Origin: Chthonomonas sp. UBA1950
GTDB taxonomy: Bacteria > Armatimonadota > Fimbriimonadia > Fimbriimonadales > Fimbriimonadaceae
NCBI GenBank assembly: GCA_002336105.1
Contig: DDEQ01000004.1
Coordinates: 42,067-106,066, forward strand
Direction: 5' to 3'
Length of the DNA: 64,000 nucleotides
How positions within the stretch are numbered: the stretch's first letter is position 1; each line of letters starts with the position of its first letter. Below the pieces are notes generated by a model, which was not told the origin of the DNA, did not search any database, and was given only the letters and a program-made list of their open reading frames with translations. Of this stretch, positions 37,943 to 47,077 are shown in pieces. A program made the translations under genes and the position numbers.

Positions 37943-39624
37943 TTTGCTACCTCGAGCAGTTCAGCTTCCGCTTCTTTTGTCCACTGACCGTGGTTCAGCT
38001 TCTCGGCCACAGTGGGATACTTCGAAATCAGCTCTTCCAGCTTGAGCAGAGGCAAGTTCGTGAGTTTCGGATAGATCACAATCTTCCCATCCATGGTGCG
38101 GTTTTCAACGGCACGAAGACCTTCAACCGCGCCAGTCATTCCCCCTACCGCTGCGACAGACGAGTTTGTGTCCAAAAGCCCTTCGGAGACTTTTGAGAGG
38201 ACCGCGCGCATGTCGCGTGGCTCACTACCGCTCGTCCCAAACAAGAAGAGCTTCTTCTCGATCACAGAGTCCAAGTCGATTTCGTGCTTAACAGGGGCTG
38301 GAATACCTGCAAAAACGTTAATGACGGCAGAGTGATTGCTTCTGACAATCGCATCCTCGATGAGAGCGGGGATCGGCGCCATCAGCGCGACATAGTCAAA
38401 CGAGTCGCTGGAATCGAGTTGCGTCTTGGTCACTAGCTGCTTACCAATCCCTTCAACTTTATCTTTGAGCGCCGTCAATCGATGCTCTGAAACATCGGTT
38501 GCAATCACCTTCGACTTGGCAAAAATGCTCGCGTCACGAATGACATGCATTTGCCCCATCGGACCGCCAGCACCTACAACAAGTACAGCATCGCCTTCGC
38601 GCACTTCTCCGTTCTCTGGAATCATCTGATAGGACTCTGCCGCATTGGAGCCCGTGGTCCCGATCCACCGGGTCCCTCCGTAGTGAATCCGTCCGACGCC
38701 AACATTGACCTTCCTGCCAAGCTTCTCGCCACCTAGCACGACGTTGATGATTCCGCCCTTCGTGAGTTTGTCATTCAGAGCTTCAACGTCCGACGCCTCC
38801 GATCCGAAGTAAATTATGTCGTCAAAAGTTTCATCGGGTAGCTGATCGAACGTCTTGTACATACAGATGGAGATGCCCAACTTGTATTTCGCTTCAATCT
38901 CTGCCACCAAATTTCGAAGCTGACTGGATTGTTCGAGCCCAGACGTGATCGCACTGATTTCGCTGGGCGGATCACCAGGAGACATGCAATCAATCAGCCC
39001 TTTGAAAGATCGCTCTCCTGTTCCAACGACTAGCATCTTGCCGAGATTTCTCGTCCGTCGCCTTTCGGGGGTCACGTAGCTGTTCTCCACGCAAGCCCAC
39101 GGCTCGACCAAAGCTAACTGAGAAGCCGAGCGATCCGAAGGCACCGGAATGAGGAATGCGTTTTCATTGCGCGGGTCGCCGACGATTCTTTCGTCGAGCA
39201 AAACATATTCTTGTAGCCCACCCTCGAAGTTGTATCCGAATGCACCATTCGAACCGGTGGTCTTTAGCGGCCGATAATCCGCTTGCACGATGAACCGCTG
39301 TCCAACTTCATACCAAGTCACTTTGGGGCCAACATCCACGACTCGGCAGCAGACCTCGTGCCCAGGCACTGTTGGTTGGTTGCCAGGGACGTAGGAAGGA
39401 AGGTCACGCAGAATGCTTGGGTTGACTCCTGAGATCACATCGCTCTTCCGGACATGCTGATCAAACTGATGGAGCAACTTCATGTCTGAGAAGCAGAGAC
39501 CGACGGCTTCGACCTTGACCAGTATCTGATAAGGTCCCGGTTCGTGGATTAGCTTCGACGAATTGAGTACAAGTTCGTCTGGTCCAACAAGTTGCACCGC
39601 GTTTTGCGTCGATTGAATTGCCAT
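37939..39624 (-). CDS. Zinc-type alcohol dehydrogenase family protein (sorbose-1-phosphate reductase-like)
   Basis: A 561-residue MDR-superfamily protein, much longer than the usual 350. The GroES-like domain has VKVEAVGLCFSDMKLLHQFD and the zinc-site segment GHEVCCRVVDVG. A 150-residue insertion (about 195-330) has a second Rossmann-like look. The NAD site is AVLVVGAGGPMGQMHVI near 349. The size and layout resemble L-sorbose-1-phosphate reductase (SorE). It is likely to oxidise a polyol or sugar phosphate. It overlaps the isomerase start. Confidence 0.78.
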   Translation of the reverse strand: MAIQSTQNAVQLVGPDELVLNSSKLIHEPGPYQILVKVEAVGLCFSDMKLLHQFDQHVRKSDVISGVNPSILRDLPSYVPGNQPTVPGHEVCCRVVDVGPKVTWYEVGQRFIVQADYRPLKTTGSNGAFGYNFEGGLQEYVLLDERIVGDPRNENAFLIPVPSDRSASQLALVEPWACVENSYVTPERRRTRNLGKMLVVGTGERSFKGLIDCMSPGDPPSEISAITSGLEQSSQLRNLVAEIEAKYKLGISICMYKTFDQLPDETFDDIIYFGSEASDVEALNDKLTKGGIINVVLGGEKLGRKVNVGVGRIHYGGTRWIGTTGSNAAESYQMIPENGEVREGDAVLVVGAGGPMGQMHVIRDASIFAKSKVIATDVSEHRLTALKDKVEGIGKQLVTKTQLDSSDSFDYVALMAPIPALIEDAIVRSNHSAVINVFAGIPAPVKHEIDLDSVIEKKLFLFGTSGSEPRDMRAVLSKVSEGLLDTNSSVAAVGGMTGAVEGLRAVENRTMDGKIVIYPKLTNLPLLKLEELISKYPTVAEKLNHGQWTKEAEAELLEVAN

Positions 39625-39634
39625 GATCGCGTCC

Positions 39635-40621
39635 TTACGAGAGCATAACCTGACCGCCGGTTACCGGCAAGGCCTGGCCAGTTTCATATTGTTGCTCAAC
39701 TAAATAATAGATGGCTCGAAGCACATCAATCACTTCGCAACCGCGTCCCATTGGGATTTTGGCCTCATAAAAGCATCGAACATCATCAATACTTGTCGCG
39801 CCGGGGACTTTGCCAGCCGCGAGATACTGTGCAAACAAGCCCGTCTTGGGGTCCATCCACAGAGGACCGTCGAAGAAATTCCCGGGACAAATCGAGTTCA
39901 CCTTAATACCGTCTTCAATCAATTCTAGTGCGAATGATTGAGTCAAACCAATCCCGCCAAACTTTGAACCGGCATACGCTGCGTTTTTATTTGACCCCTG
40001 AAGACCAGACTTGGAATTGATCTGAATGATATCTGTCCACCGTTTGGCGTCTGCTTTGTGGGCCGCCGCTAAAACTGGCGCCGTGTGTTTGACAACATGG
40101 AAATACCCTTCGTAATTCACCCGAGTTACAAAGTCAAATTCCTTGGATGACTGGGTTTTGACACTTGCCGCCCGAAGAACACCGGCGTTTGAAATGACAA
40201 GATCGATTCCACCAAACTCGCGAACTACAGCCTCAACTGCGGACGCTACTGACTCCTCTTGAGAAACATCGACGGCAACTCCTATGGCTTTGCCAGGGTA
40301 GCGACTGGCCACAGCTACAGCACCCTCATAATTCAGGTCGGCGACCGCAACCAACGCGCCTTCACCCAAAAGCCCCTCGACAATGCCCAGTCCAAACCCT
40401 TGGGCGGCTCCTGTCACAAAGGCAATTTTTCCAGCGACTCTTCCTTGTGCCGAAGTCTGGGATATCTCAATTGAACCATCGGTTAGCGGGTTGATGCCAA
40501 GTTGAACTTGGCTCAGATCAAGTCGGTCCAGGTGCGGATTTCCGCATACTCGTACCGTTGCCAGAACCGAATCAGTAGCAAACCGCGCTCGCAACAGTGC
40601 CAAAACATCGGCGTTAAGCAT
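39635..40621 (-). CDS. Short-chain dehydrogenase, sorbitol-6-phosphate dehydrogenase-like
   Basis: A protein of about 328 residues. Residues 1-60 are an extra N-terminal region. The SDR domain then starts KIAFVTGAAQGFGLGIVEGL (TGxxxGxG) and continues with NAG and the catalytic INSKSGL...YAGSK (Ser, Tyr, Lys). The ATG at 40621 overlaps the end of the PHP gene. It probably oxidises a polyol phosphate, with the neighbouring MDR enzyme acting on a related step. Specificity is inferred from context only. Confidence 0.8.
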   Translation of the reverse strand: MLNADVLALLRARFATDSVLATVRVCGNPHLDRLDLSQVQLGINPLTDGSIEISQTSAQGRVAGKIAFVTGAAQGFGLGIVEGLLGEGALVAVADLNYEGAVAVASRYPGKAIGVAVDVSQEESVASAVEAVVREFGGIDLVISNAGVLRAASVKTQSSKEFDFVTRVNYEGYFHVVKHTAPVLAAAHKADAKRWTDIIQINSKSGLQGSNKNAAYAGSKFGGIGLTQSFALELIEDGIKVNSICPGNFFDGPLWMDPKTGLFAQYLAAGKVPGATSIDDVRCFYEAKIPMGRGCEVIDVLRAIYYLVEQQYETGQALPVTGGQVMLS

Positions 40622-41711
40622 ATTGGGCCTCCAACTTTTCTCGCGCAGTTGCACCGTCTTGCCACTCGATCAATCGACATGTACCCCTAAAGAAAGCCAT
40701 CGCCGCATCACTTGGTATCGCGGATTTACCTTTGCATTCCGGCGCAAGAGGGATCAGTTCGGTTGTGTTGTGTTCAGTCCCCGCGGTAACGGAAATTCCC
40801 GACGCCGACAACACCGCGACATACTCCGAAAGGCAATCGGGGGAGTTACGATTAGAGATGAATTCTGCGGCATCAATCCCAAGAGCCGTCAAGTTTCTGA
40901 CAAGCGTTTGAGGGTCCTTTTCGAATGCAGACTTCGGATTCATACCGTCCGCAACGACCGGATACACAACGAGTCCACCAAGTTCATGAATGAGTTCGAC
41001 AGCCTCGGAAAGAGAAATGAACTTCTCGGGAGCATATCCAGGTTTGCCAGCTTTCATCAAGTGGGTTCGAATCTCCCCCTGAACAGTAACGGAATCATCG
41101 ACATTTCCCTTCGGTTCGGCACCCAAGATTGTGGTTAGGGGTTCCTTTCGGTTGTCTGGACACAGTTCAAAGAACGCAGACTGAAAAGCCTGGGCTACAT
41201 GCCGTTCTTGTAAGGTGACCTGTTCAACAGAAACACCAGATCGAGCGGCTACAGATTTCTTGATCGAATCGTGAGTCACACCCGGTAAGAGGCCGCCTTT
41301 GACGAAGACCTCTTTCAGCTTGATGATCATCTGAGCCATTCGTTCATCGTCTGCCAAACGGATTCGAGCCATCAGCTCCTTCGCTCGGTGAGTCGGGTTC
41401 TGCCAATTGCGCAAACCCTTACCGCACAAATACACTTTGCCCGGGTTTGCTGGATCATTGATCAGTTCACCACGACTAGCAAATTCATCACTCCAACAGA
41501 TCACTTCCAGTCCAAGAATTGGAGTTATGCTCGCCCGCCTACACTCGATTTCGAACTCTGAATAGATTTCAAGATCATAGTAGTTACTGCTACCAAGAAC
41601 CGATATCGACTGGCTCTTCGCCAATGCAACCGCCTCACCTACCGTTCCGAATGCAGAAAAGTTCGGAGGCAGGTGAATATGGCAGTTGATGGTTGGGAGG
41701 GAGGGAGTCAT
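40614..41711 (-). CDS. PHP-domain-like phosphoesterase
   Basis: A 365-residue protein. The N-terminal INCHIHLPPNFSAFGTVGEAVALAKSQ, here written in part, carries the HxH and downstream pattern of the PHP metal-dependent phosphoesterase family. ILGLEV and later GTEHNTTELIPL supply further candidate metal ligands. The middle (about 100-210) is an insertion of unknown role. It is coupled to the E2 gene (ATGA at 41708) and to the SDR gene. It may dephosphorylate a sugar-phosphate intermediate. Confidence 0.68.
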   Translation of the reverse strand: MTPSLPTINCHIHLPPNFSAFGTVGEAVALAKSQSISVLGSSNYYDLEIYSEFEIECRRASITPILGLEVICWSDEFASRGELINDPANPGKVYLCGKGLRNWQNPTHRAKELMARIRLADDERMAQMIIKLKEVFVKGGLLPGVTHDSIKKSVAARSGVSVEQVTLQERHVAQAFQSAFFELCPDNRKEPLTTILGAEPKGNVDDSVTVQGEIRTHLMKAGKPGYAPEKFISLSEAVELIHELGGLVVYPVVADGMNPKSAFEKDPQTLVRNLTALGIDAAEFISNRNSPDCLSEYVAVLSASGISVTAGTEHNTTELIPLAPECKGKSAIPSDAAMAFFRGTCRLIEWQDGATAREKLEAQYA

Positions 41712-42961
41712 CCAAGCAATCCTGGGTTTTCAAGCAGTTCCTTGAGACGAGCGGCAAACTTGGCGGCCATGGTGCCGTCAATGATTCTGTGATCTGCGCT
41801 GAGGACCAGTGTGAGTTTGTGACCAAGCCTAAAAGCTCCGTCTTTCACAACTACCTCTTCTCTTACAGCACCGACAGACAAAATCCCAGACTCCGGCGGG
41901 TTAATGATCGCAACGAACTCTTCGACACCGAACATACCAAGATTCGAAATCGTGAAGACACCTTCCCCAACCCCTTCTAGCTTTCCAGTTTTGGCGGATT
42001 CAATCACTCTACGAGTTTCTTGAGCGATGCCTTTGAGGTTACGAGTATCCGCACCTCGAACGACGGGGACCACCAAACCCTCCTCCATGCCAACCGCTAG
42101 CCCGATATTGGCAGAGTCAAACTGAACCAGGTCATCCCCATCAATCTGAGCCCGGAATAGAGGTAACTCCATGACAACCCGGCTGACGGCTAGAACGATG
42201 ACATCGTTGAGCGAACAAGGGTAGAGCGCCTTCTCTCGCTTGTAGTAACCGATCATCGGATCCGCATCGATGGTCACCTTGGTGTACCAGTGAGGCAATG
42301 TCTGTTTGCTGATCGAAAGGTTCTTGCCAATCGCCTTGCGCATCTTGCTCATTGGCACACGGGAACCACCGGAGTTAGCCTTTATTGCACTCATTCCAGC
42401 AGGCACCTGGATCGGACCAGCTTTAGGAGCAGGCATCGACTTGCCTACGGCAGCCTTGACGTCCTCAAGCAATACTCGCCCATCCGGTCCACTTCCGACC
42501 GAAATTGATTCAACATCAACACCAAGTTCAGCAGCAGCCTTCCGGGCAACCGGGCTGACTCGCTTCCTAGTGGCTTGAATAGCTGGTAACGCCACGGCAG
42601 ACGATGTAACCGCGGTAATCACTGTAGCATCTGTCGCCACCGAGGCCACGGGAGTAGAAACAGCACCCGAGCCAGCGATAAAGGCGGCAACAGCAGCATC
42701 GTCGTCTCCAAGGTAAGCAACGGGAGCCTTAACTGCAACCGTCTCGCCAGACTGAACAACGATTCGGCTCAATCGGCCAGCGACTTCAGCCTCCACTTCG
42801 ATGGTCGCCTTGTCGGTTTCCATTTCGTAAAGAATGTCACCCACTTTGACATTGTCGCCCGGCTTGACTCGCCATGCAGTGATCGTCCCTTCCTCCATAG
42901 AGTTGCCCGCTTGTGGCAGAAGGATCGGCACGATGTTTCCGGATGCAGCTTGAGAACTCAT
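41708..42961 (-). CDS. Dihydrolipoamide acyltransferase (E2) of a 2-oxo acid or acetoin dehydrogenase complex
   Basis: A protein of about 417 residues. The lipoyl domain (1-80) has the lipoylated Lys51 in METDKATIEV. A flexible Ala/Val linker follows, then a peripheral subunit-binding domain (RVSPVARKAAAELGVD) and the catalytic domain ending in LSADHRIIDG. It transfers an acyl group from E1 to CoA. The matching E1 is encoded divergently at 43863. No dihydrolipoamide dehydrogenase (E3) is in the window. It heads the six-gene sugar-phosphate unit. Confidence 0.9.
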   Translation of the reverse strand: MSSQAASGNIVPILLPQAGNSMEEGTITAWRVKPGDNVKVGDILYEMETDKATIEVEAEVAGRLSRIVVQSGETVAVKAPVAYLGDDDAAVAAFIAGSGAVSTPVASVATDATVITAVTSSAVALPAIQATRKRVSPVARKAAAELGVDVESISVGSGPDGRVLLEDVKAAVGKSMPAPKAGPIQVPAGMSAIKANSGGSRVPMSKMRKAIGKNLSISKQTLPHWYTKVTIDADPMIGYYKREKALYPCSLNDVIVLAVSRVVMELPLFRAQIDGDDLVQFDSANIGLAVGMEEGLVVPVVRGADTRNLKGIAQETRRVIESAKTGKLEGVGEGVFTISNLGMFGVEEFVAIINPPESGILSVGAVREEVVVKDGAFRLGHKLTLVLSADHRIIDGTMAAKFAARLKELLENPGLLG

Positions 42962-43001
42962 AGCTTGATACACCTAGAATAGCGCAAACGGAGGCAATTG
43001 T

Positions 43002-43017
43002 TGAAAGTTTTCTTTCA
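43002..43017. promoter_or_regulatory. Palindrome between E2 and DeoR genes, candidate DeoR operator
   Basis: TGAAAGTTTTCTTTCA is a perfect palindrome with 6-bp arms. It lies in the 103-bp divergent gap between the E2 unit and the DeoR-E1 unit, where one operator could control both. DeoR-family sites often include TTTC-type repeats. Confidence 0.55.
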
Positions 43018-43064
43018 TAGATTGTTTAAAGTCGCGCATAATTGTGCAAGAGATCGCACATACC

Positions 43065-43856
43065 ATGTTCGACAATGACTCAGGAAACGGAGCGAAGGCA
43101 GCCGCAGACAGACACGCATATATATTAGAGCGGGTGTCCGAAAACGGGCACGTCGCTGTGCGCGATCTCGCTCTCAGTACCGGAGTCTCAGAGGCGACCA
43201 TCCGGCGGGACCTCAAGCAACTCGCGGAAAGAAATAAGCTAGATCTTGTTTATGGAGGCGCGACCGCCGCCCGAACGGACCACAGCCTCCAGGCTAGAAC
43301 CGAAAGAAACGCCAACGCAAAAAGAATCATTGGCGAGTTGGCCGCGCAGCTCATCAGAGACCATGAGATGCTCTTTGTCGATTCAGGCACAACCTGCTAT
43401 GAAATGCGGCACATTTTGAAGCAGAGAAAGGGGCTCACTCTTCTGTTGAACTCAACTCGGCTGGCGATCGAACTCGGGCAGATTCCTGATGCCAACGTAA
43501 TCCTCCTTGCCGGACAATATCGTCCTGAGCGAATGGACACCGTCGGCCCTCTCGCCATTCACACAATCGACCAGATGCGAGGGTATATCGCCTATATAGG
43601 CGCGGACGGCCTGAACCAAGATTTCGGCATTTCGGCCAACGAGATGCAGACAGCACACCTTTATCAGCACGTTATCAGCAACTCGCGCGAGACCATTTTG
43701 CTCGCCGATCACACCAAATTCGCGGCGCCGTCTCTCTTTCGAATTGGAGATTTCGACGCCGTATCCAAGGTCGTCACCGACCGAGACCCAGGCCCAGAGT
43801 GGCGCAAATACTTCGAACAGAACGAGATCGAACTTGTTCTCCCGACCCACAAGTAA
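43065..43856 (+). CDS. DeoR-family transcriptional regulator
   Basis: About 263 residues from the ATG at 43065 (an in-frame GTG at 43044 would add 7). The N-terminal HTH VRDLALSTGVSEATIRRDLKQL is typical of DeoR/GlpR. The C-terminal sugar-phosphate sensor domain has MLFVDSGTTCYEMRHIL and IGADGLNQDFGIS. These repressors respond to phosphorylated sugars, consistent with the flanking enzymes. It lies 6 bp before the E1 gene and divergent from the E2 unit. Confidence 0.9.
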   Translation: MFDNDSGNGAKAAADRHAYILERVSENGHVAVRDLALSTGVSEATIRRDLKQLAERNKLDLVYGGATAARTDHSLQARTERNANAKRIIGELAAQLIRDHEMLFVDSGTTCYEMRHILKQRKGLTLLLNSTRLAIELGQIPDANVILLAGQYRPERMDTVGPLAIHTIDQMRGYIAYIGADGLNQDFGISANEMQTAHLYQHVISNSRETILLADHTKFAAPSLFRIGDFDAVSKVVTDRDPGPEWRKYFEQNEIELVLPTHK

Positions 43857-43862
43857 AACATC

Positions 43863-46334
43863 ATGCCAAAGAGCATCGCCATCCATCCAAGCGACGTAAG
43901 ACGAAGCGGTCAAATTGAGATCGCCCCCATCCCTGTAAACAGTTACAGCCGATCGATCCAGGAAGAATCCGATTCACGAGGAAACGAAGCGCTTGTTCGC
44001 ATTCTGCGAGATATGCGCGTCATTCGCGGGTTCGAATCGATGCTGAATGAGGTGAAACTCAAAGGCGAGTACAAGGGAGTCGCTTACAATCACCGCGGCC
44101 CCGCTCACCTAAGCATTGGCCAAGAGGCAAGCGCGGTTGGGCAAGCGTTCTCGCTAGATGTTCACGATCACATTTTTGGAAGCCACCGTAGCCACGGCGA
44201 AATCCTGGCGAAGGGACTATCGGCCATCGAGAAACTCTCCGATGACACCTTGATGGAGATCATGAAGGGCTGGCTCGACGGCTGGACGCTTCGAATTGTC
44301 GATGATGGATCACACACGTCGGTAAAAGATCTCGCAATCGACTTTCTTCTTTACGGTGCTTTGGCAGAAATCTTTGCCAAAACAACAGGCTTCAACCGAG
44401 GCATGGGCGGATCGATGCACGCTTTCTTCCTGCCTTTTGGCATCTATCCAAATAATGCCATCGTCGGCGGTTCGGCAGACATTTCGGTCGGCGCGGCTCT
44501 CTTCAAGCATGTCAATCGAAAGCCAGGCGTTGTGATCTGCAACATCGGTGATGCCTCGGCAGGATGCGGACCAGTTTGGGAAGCCCTCTGTTTTGCCACG
44601 ATGGACCAGTTCAAGACGTTATGGGATGACGCGCATAAAGGCGGTCTTCCGCTCATGATGAACTTCGTCAACAACTTTTACGGCATGGGTGGGCAACCCG
44701 TTGGCGAAACAATGGGCTTCCAAGTTCTAGCCCGACTAGGTGCCGGATTGAACCCAGAAAACATGCACAGTGAGCGAGTTGATGGCTATAACCCGCTGGC
44801 GGTCGTCGATGCGATCGAGAGAAAGAAAGCCGTCATTGCCCGAGGCGATGGCCCTGTATTGCTGGATACATTGACCTATCGGTTTAGTGGTCATAGCCCG
44901 TCGGATGCCTCTTCATATCGCGAGAAAAGCGAGGTGGAAGAATGGCAGCAGATTGACTCGCTGCTCACTTATGCAGATTCGCTCTTGAGCGCAAAGATCA
45001 CCTCACAGGTTGAGCTTGAAAAGAACCAAGAAGCCATCGATACAGCCATTCTCAAAGCCTACAACAGATCCATCGACATGGAGATTTCGCCAAGGGAATC
45101 CTTGGTTAAGCCAGGCAATTTGCTTGAGCAAACGATGTATTCGAACCAGAAAATCGAGAATCTTGACCCGGGCAGAACGCCAGAAATCGCTCCAGACTTG
45201 AGCGAAAACATCCGTGTGAAGCAACTTGCTGGTCGAAGCCGAAGCGGGATAGACGCTGACGGAAAGGCGGTACCCAAGACAAAGGCGATTGCCGTTCGTG
45301 ATGCCCTATTTGAAGCGATACTCGATGGGTTCAAATCCGACGCGACGCTTGTTGCTTACGGCGAAGAGAATCGAGACTGGGGCGGCGCATTTGCGGTTTA
45401 TCGTGGGCTCACCGAAGCCCTTCCTTATCACCGGCTTTTCAACTCACCGATTAGTGAAGCATCGATTGTGGGTTCAGCAGTTGGTTATGCCCTGGAAGGT
45501 GGCCGCGTGATTGTCGAGCTCATGTACTGCGACTTTATGGGACGAGCAGGAGATGAAATCTTCAACCAGCTAGCCAAGTGGCAGTCAATGTCAGGCGGCA
45601 TGTTGAAGATGCCAGTCATCTTGCGAGTTTCTGTTGGCAGCAAGTATGGCGCCCAACACAGTCAAGACTGGTCCGCCCTCGTCGCGCACATTCCAGGGTT
45701 GAAGGCAGTGTTCCCCGCAACTCCCTATGATGCAAAGGGCCTCATGGCGAGCGCACTCAAAGGCACTGATCCGGTGATCTTCTTCGAGAGTCAGCGTTTG
45801 TACGATCAGCCTGAACTTTTCCATCGCGGTGGCGTTCCCGAGGAGTCGTATGAGATCGAAATCGGCGAACCGGACATCAAGCGGGAAGGCACGGACTTAA
45901 CAATCCTTACCATCGGCGCAACCCTTTACCGTGCACTAGAGGCTGCGCAGATTCTTCAAGAGCAGTTCGGCTTTTCAGCTGAAGTCATCGACGCTCGCTC
46001 CATCGTTCCATTCAACTACGAAACCCTCATCGCTTCAGTCAAAAAGACGAGAAAACTGGTCTTGGCCAGTGATGCCTGCGAGCGAGGATCTTACCTACAT
46101 AACATTGCCAGTCGGGTTTCACAGTTGGCATTTGATGAGTTGGACGCACCTCCAACAGTCGTCGGCGCGCGCAACTGGATTACACCTCCAGATGAAATGG
46201 AAGAAGACTTCTTCCCGTTCCCTAGCGACATCCTCGACGCGATTCACCGTTACGTAAAGCCGCTTCCAGGCTACTCAGAGTCGAAGCCCATAGACCCCGA
46301 AGAGCTTCTTCGTAGAAGCAAACTAGGACTCTAG
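43863..46334 (+). CDS. Fused E1 alpha-beta subunits of a thiamine-diphosphate-dependent dehydrogenase
   Basis: An 823-residue single chain. Residues about 40-390 are the E1 alpha part: [13 protein letters not shown], then the TPP motif [17 protein letters not shown] and [12 protein letters not shown] linker of about 90 residues follows. About 490-815 is the E1 beta part ([46 protein letters not shown]). E1 alpha and beta are normally separate in this branch. GDA replaces the usual GDG in the TPP motif. It works with the divergent E2 to give an acyl-CoA from a 2-oxo acid or acyloin. Substrate is unknown; the sugar-phosphate setting is unusual. Confidence 0.88.
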   Translation: MPKSIAIHPSDVRRSGQIEIAPIPVNSYSRSIQEESDSRGNEALVRILRDMRVIRGFESMLNEVKLKGEYKGVAYNHRGPAHLSIGQEASAVGQAFSLDVHDHIFGSHRSHGEILAKGLSAIEKLSDDTLMEIMKGWLDGWTLRIVDDGSHTSVKDLAIDFLLYGALAEIFAKTTGFNRGMGGSMHAFFLPFGIYPNNAIVGGSADISVGAALFKHVNRKPGVVICNIGDASAGCGPVWEALCFATMDQFKTLWDDAHKGGLPLMMNFVNNFYGMGGQPVGETMGFQVLARLGAGLNPENMHSERVDGYNPLAVVDAIERKKAVIARGDGPVLLDTLTYRFSGHSPSDASSYREKSEVEEWQQIDSLLTYADSLLSAKITSQVELEKNQEAIDTAILKAYNRSIDMEISPRESLVKPGNLLEQTMYSNQKIENLDPGRTPEIAPDLSENIRVKQLAGRSRSGIDADGKAVPKTKAIAVRDALFEAILDGFKSDATLVAYGEENRDWGGAFAVYRGLTEALPYHRLFNSPISEASIVGSAVGYALEGGRVIVELMYCDFMGRAGDEIFNQLAKWQSMSGGMLKMPVILRVSVGSKYGAQHSQDWSALVAHIPGLKAVFPATPYDAKGLMASALKGTDPVIFFESQRLYDQPELFHRGGVPEESYEIEIGEPDIKREGTDLTILTIGATLYRALEAAQILQEQFGFSAEVIDARSIVPFNYETLIASVKKTRKLVLASDACERGSYLHNIASRVSQLAFDELDAPPTVVGARNWITPPDEMEEDFFPFPSDILDAIHRYVKPLPGYSESKPIDPEELLRRSKLGL

Positions 46335-46348
46335 GTAACCGTCAATAG

Positions 46349-46381
46349 CCTCGCAACCTTTCATACTGATAGGTTGTGAGG
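46349..46381 (+). repeat. Inverted repeat covering the HAD gene start
   Basis: CCTCGCAACCT (46349-46359) pairs with AGGTTGTGAGG (46371-46381, one G-U). The right arm contains the GTG start at 46376 and the loop contains CATACT (46362-46367), a possible -10 box. Read-through RNA from E1 would bury the start codon, while an RNA started near 46374 would not. Confidence 0.55.
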
Positions 46382-47077
46382 CCGAAACTAATCACCTTTG
46401 ATTGCGCGCACACCCTTGTCGACGTTCGATGGCAAGTAGACCGCTTTATCCAAACCTGCGCAGACAAGATCGGCCTTGATCTTCCCGCTGGCGCGGCATC
46501 TCGATATTTAGCTATGTATATCGAGCGGTATCCGGCCTACTGCGAAGTTAATCTATTGAGATCCCCAGAAGCCGGGCAAGCCTTTTGGGATCAGATCAGT
46601 CAAGACTGGTTTCAGGAGTTCGGGATTTCCCACGAATGGCATTCGAAGCTCAAGCAGGTCGGCGAGGAAGAACTCTACGGCGAAGGGGCAACCTGGTTCA
46701 CCCTTTATCCAGACACCTTGGATTGCCTCGATTGGGTTCGGTCAAAAGGAATTCGGACCGCCATCGTATCCAACTGGGATTACAGCCTACATCGTATTGT
46801 GCGAATGCTGGGGATCTATGACCGATTCGAGGTGGTTCTTGCCTCGCTTGAAGAAGGCGTTGAAAAGCCTGACCCAAGACTCTTTCAGCTCTGCCTCGAC
46901 AAAATGGGAGTCAAAGCGAGCGAAACCGTTCATGTCGGTGATAACCCTGAAGACGACTTTCAGGGAGCGATAAACGCTGGAATTCGTCCGGTTCTTCTGG
47001 ACCGAAACAGGACCTTGACCGGCCCCACAATCCGGTCCCTATCTGAGCTACCGGAGGCAATCGATTGGACCGACTAA
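46376..47077 (+). CDS. HAD-superfamily hydrolase, HDHD3-like
   Basis: A 233-residue Rossmannoid protein with a C1-type helical cap. Motif I is TFDCAHTL: nucleophile Asp9 is present, but the usual second Asp (DxD) is Ala11. Motif II is VSNWD, motif III Lys is in GVEKPDPRLF, and motif IV is VGDNPEDDFQGA. Loss of the second Asp, the general acid/base, also occurs in HDHD3-like proteins and questions phosphatase activity. Its 3' end overlaps queA by 13 bp. Confidence 0.82.
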   Translation: MRPKLITFDCAHTLVDVRWQVDRFIQTCADKIGLDLPAGAASRYLAMYIERYPAYCEVNLLRSPEAGQAFWDQISQDWFQEFGISHEWHSKLKQVGEEELYGEGATWFTLYPDTLDCLDWVRSKGIRTAIVSNWDYSLHRIVRMLGIYDRFEVVLASLEEGVEKPDPRLFQLCLDKMGVKASETVHVGDNPEDDFQGAINAGIRPVLLDRNRTLTGPTIRSLSELPEAIDWTD

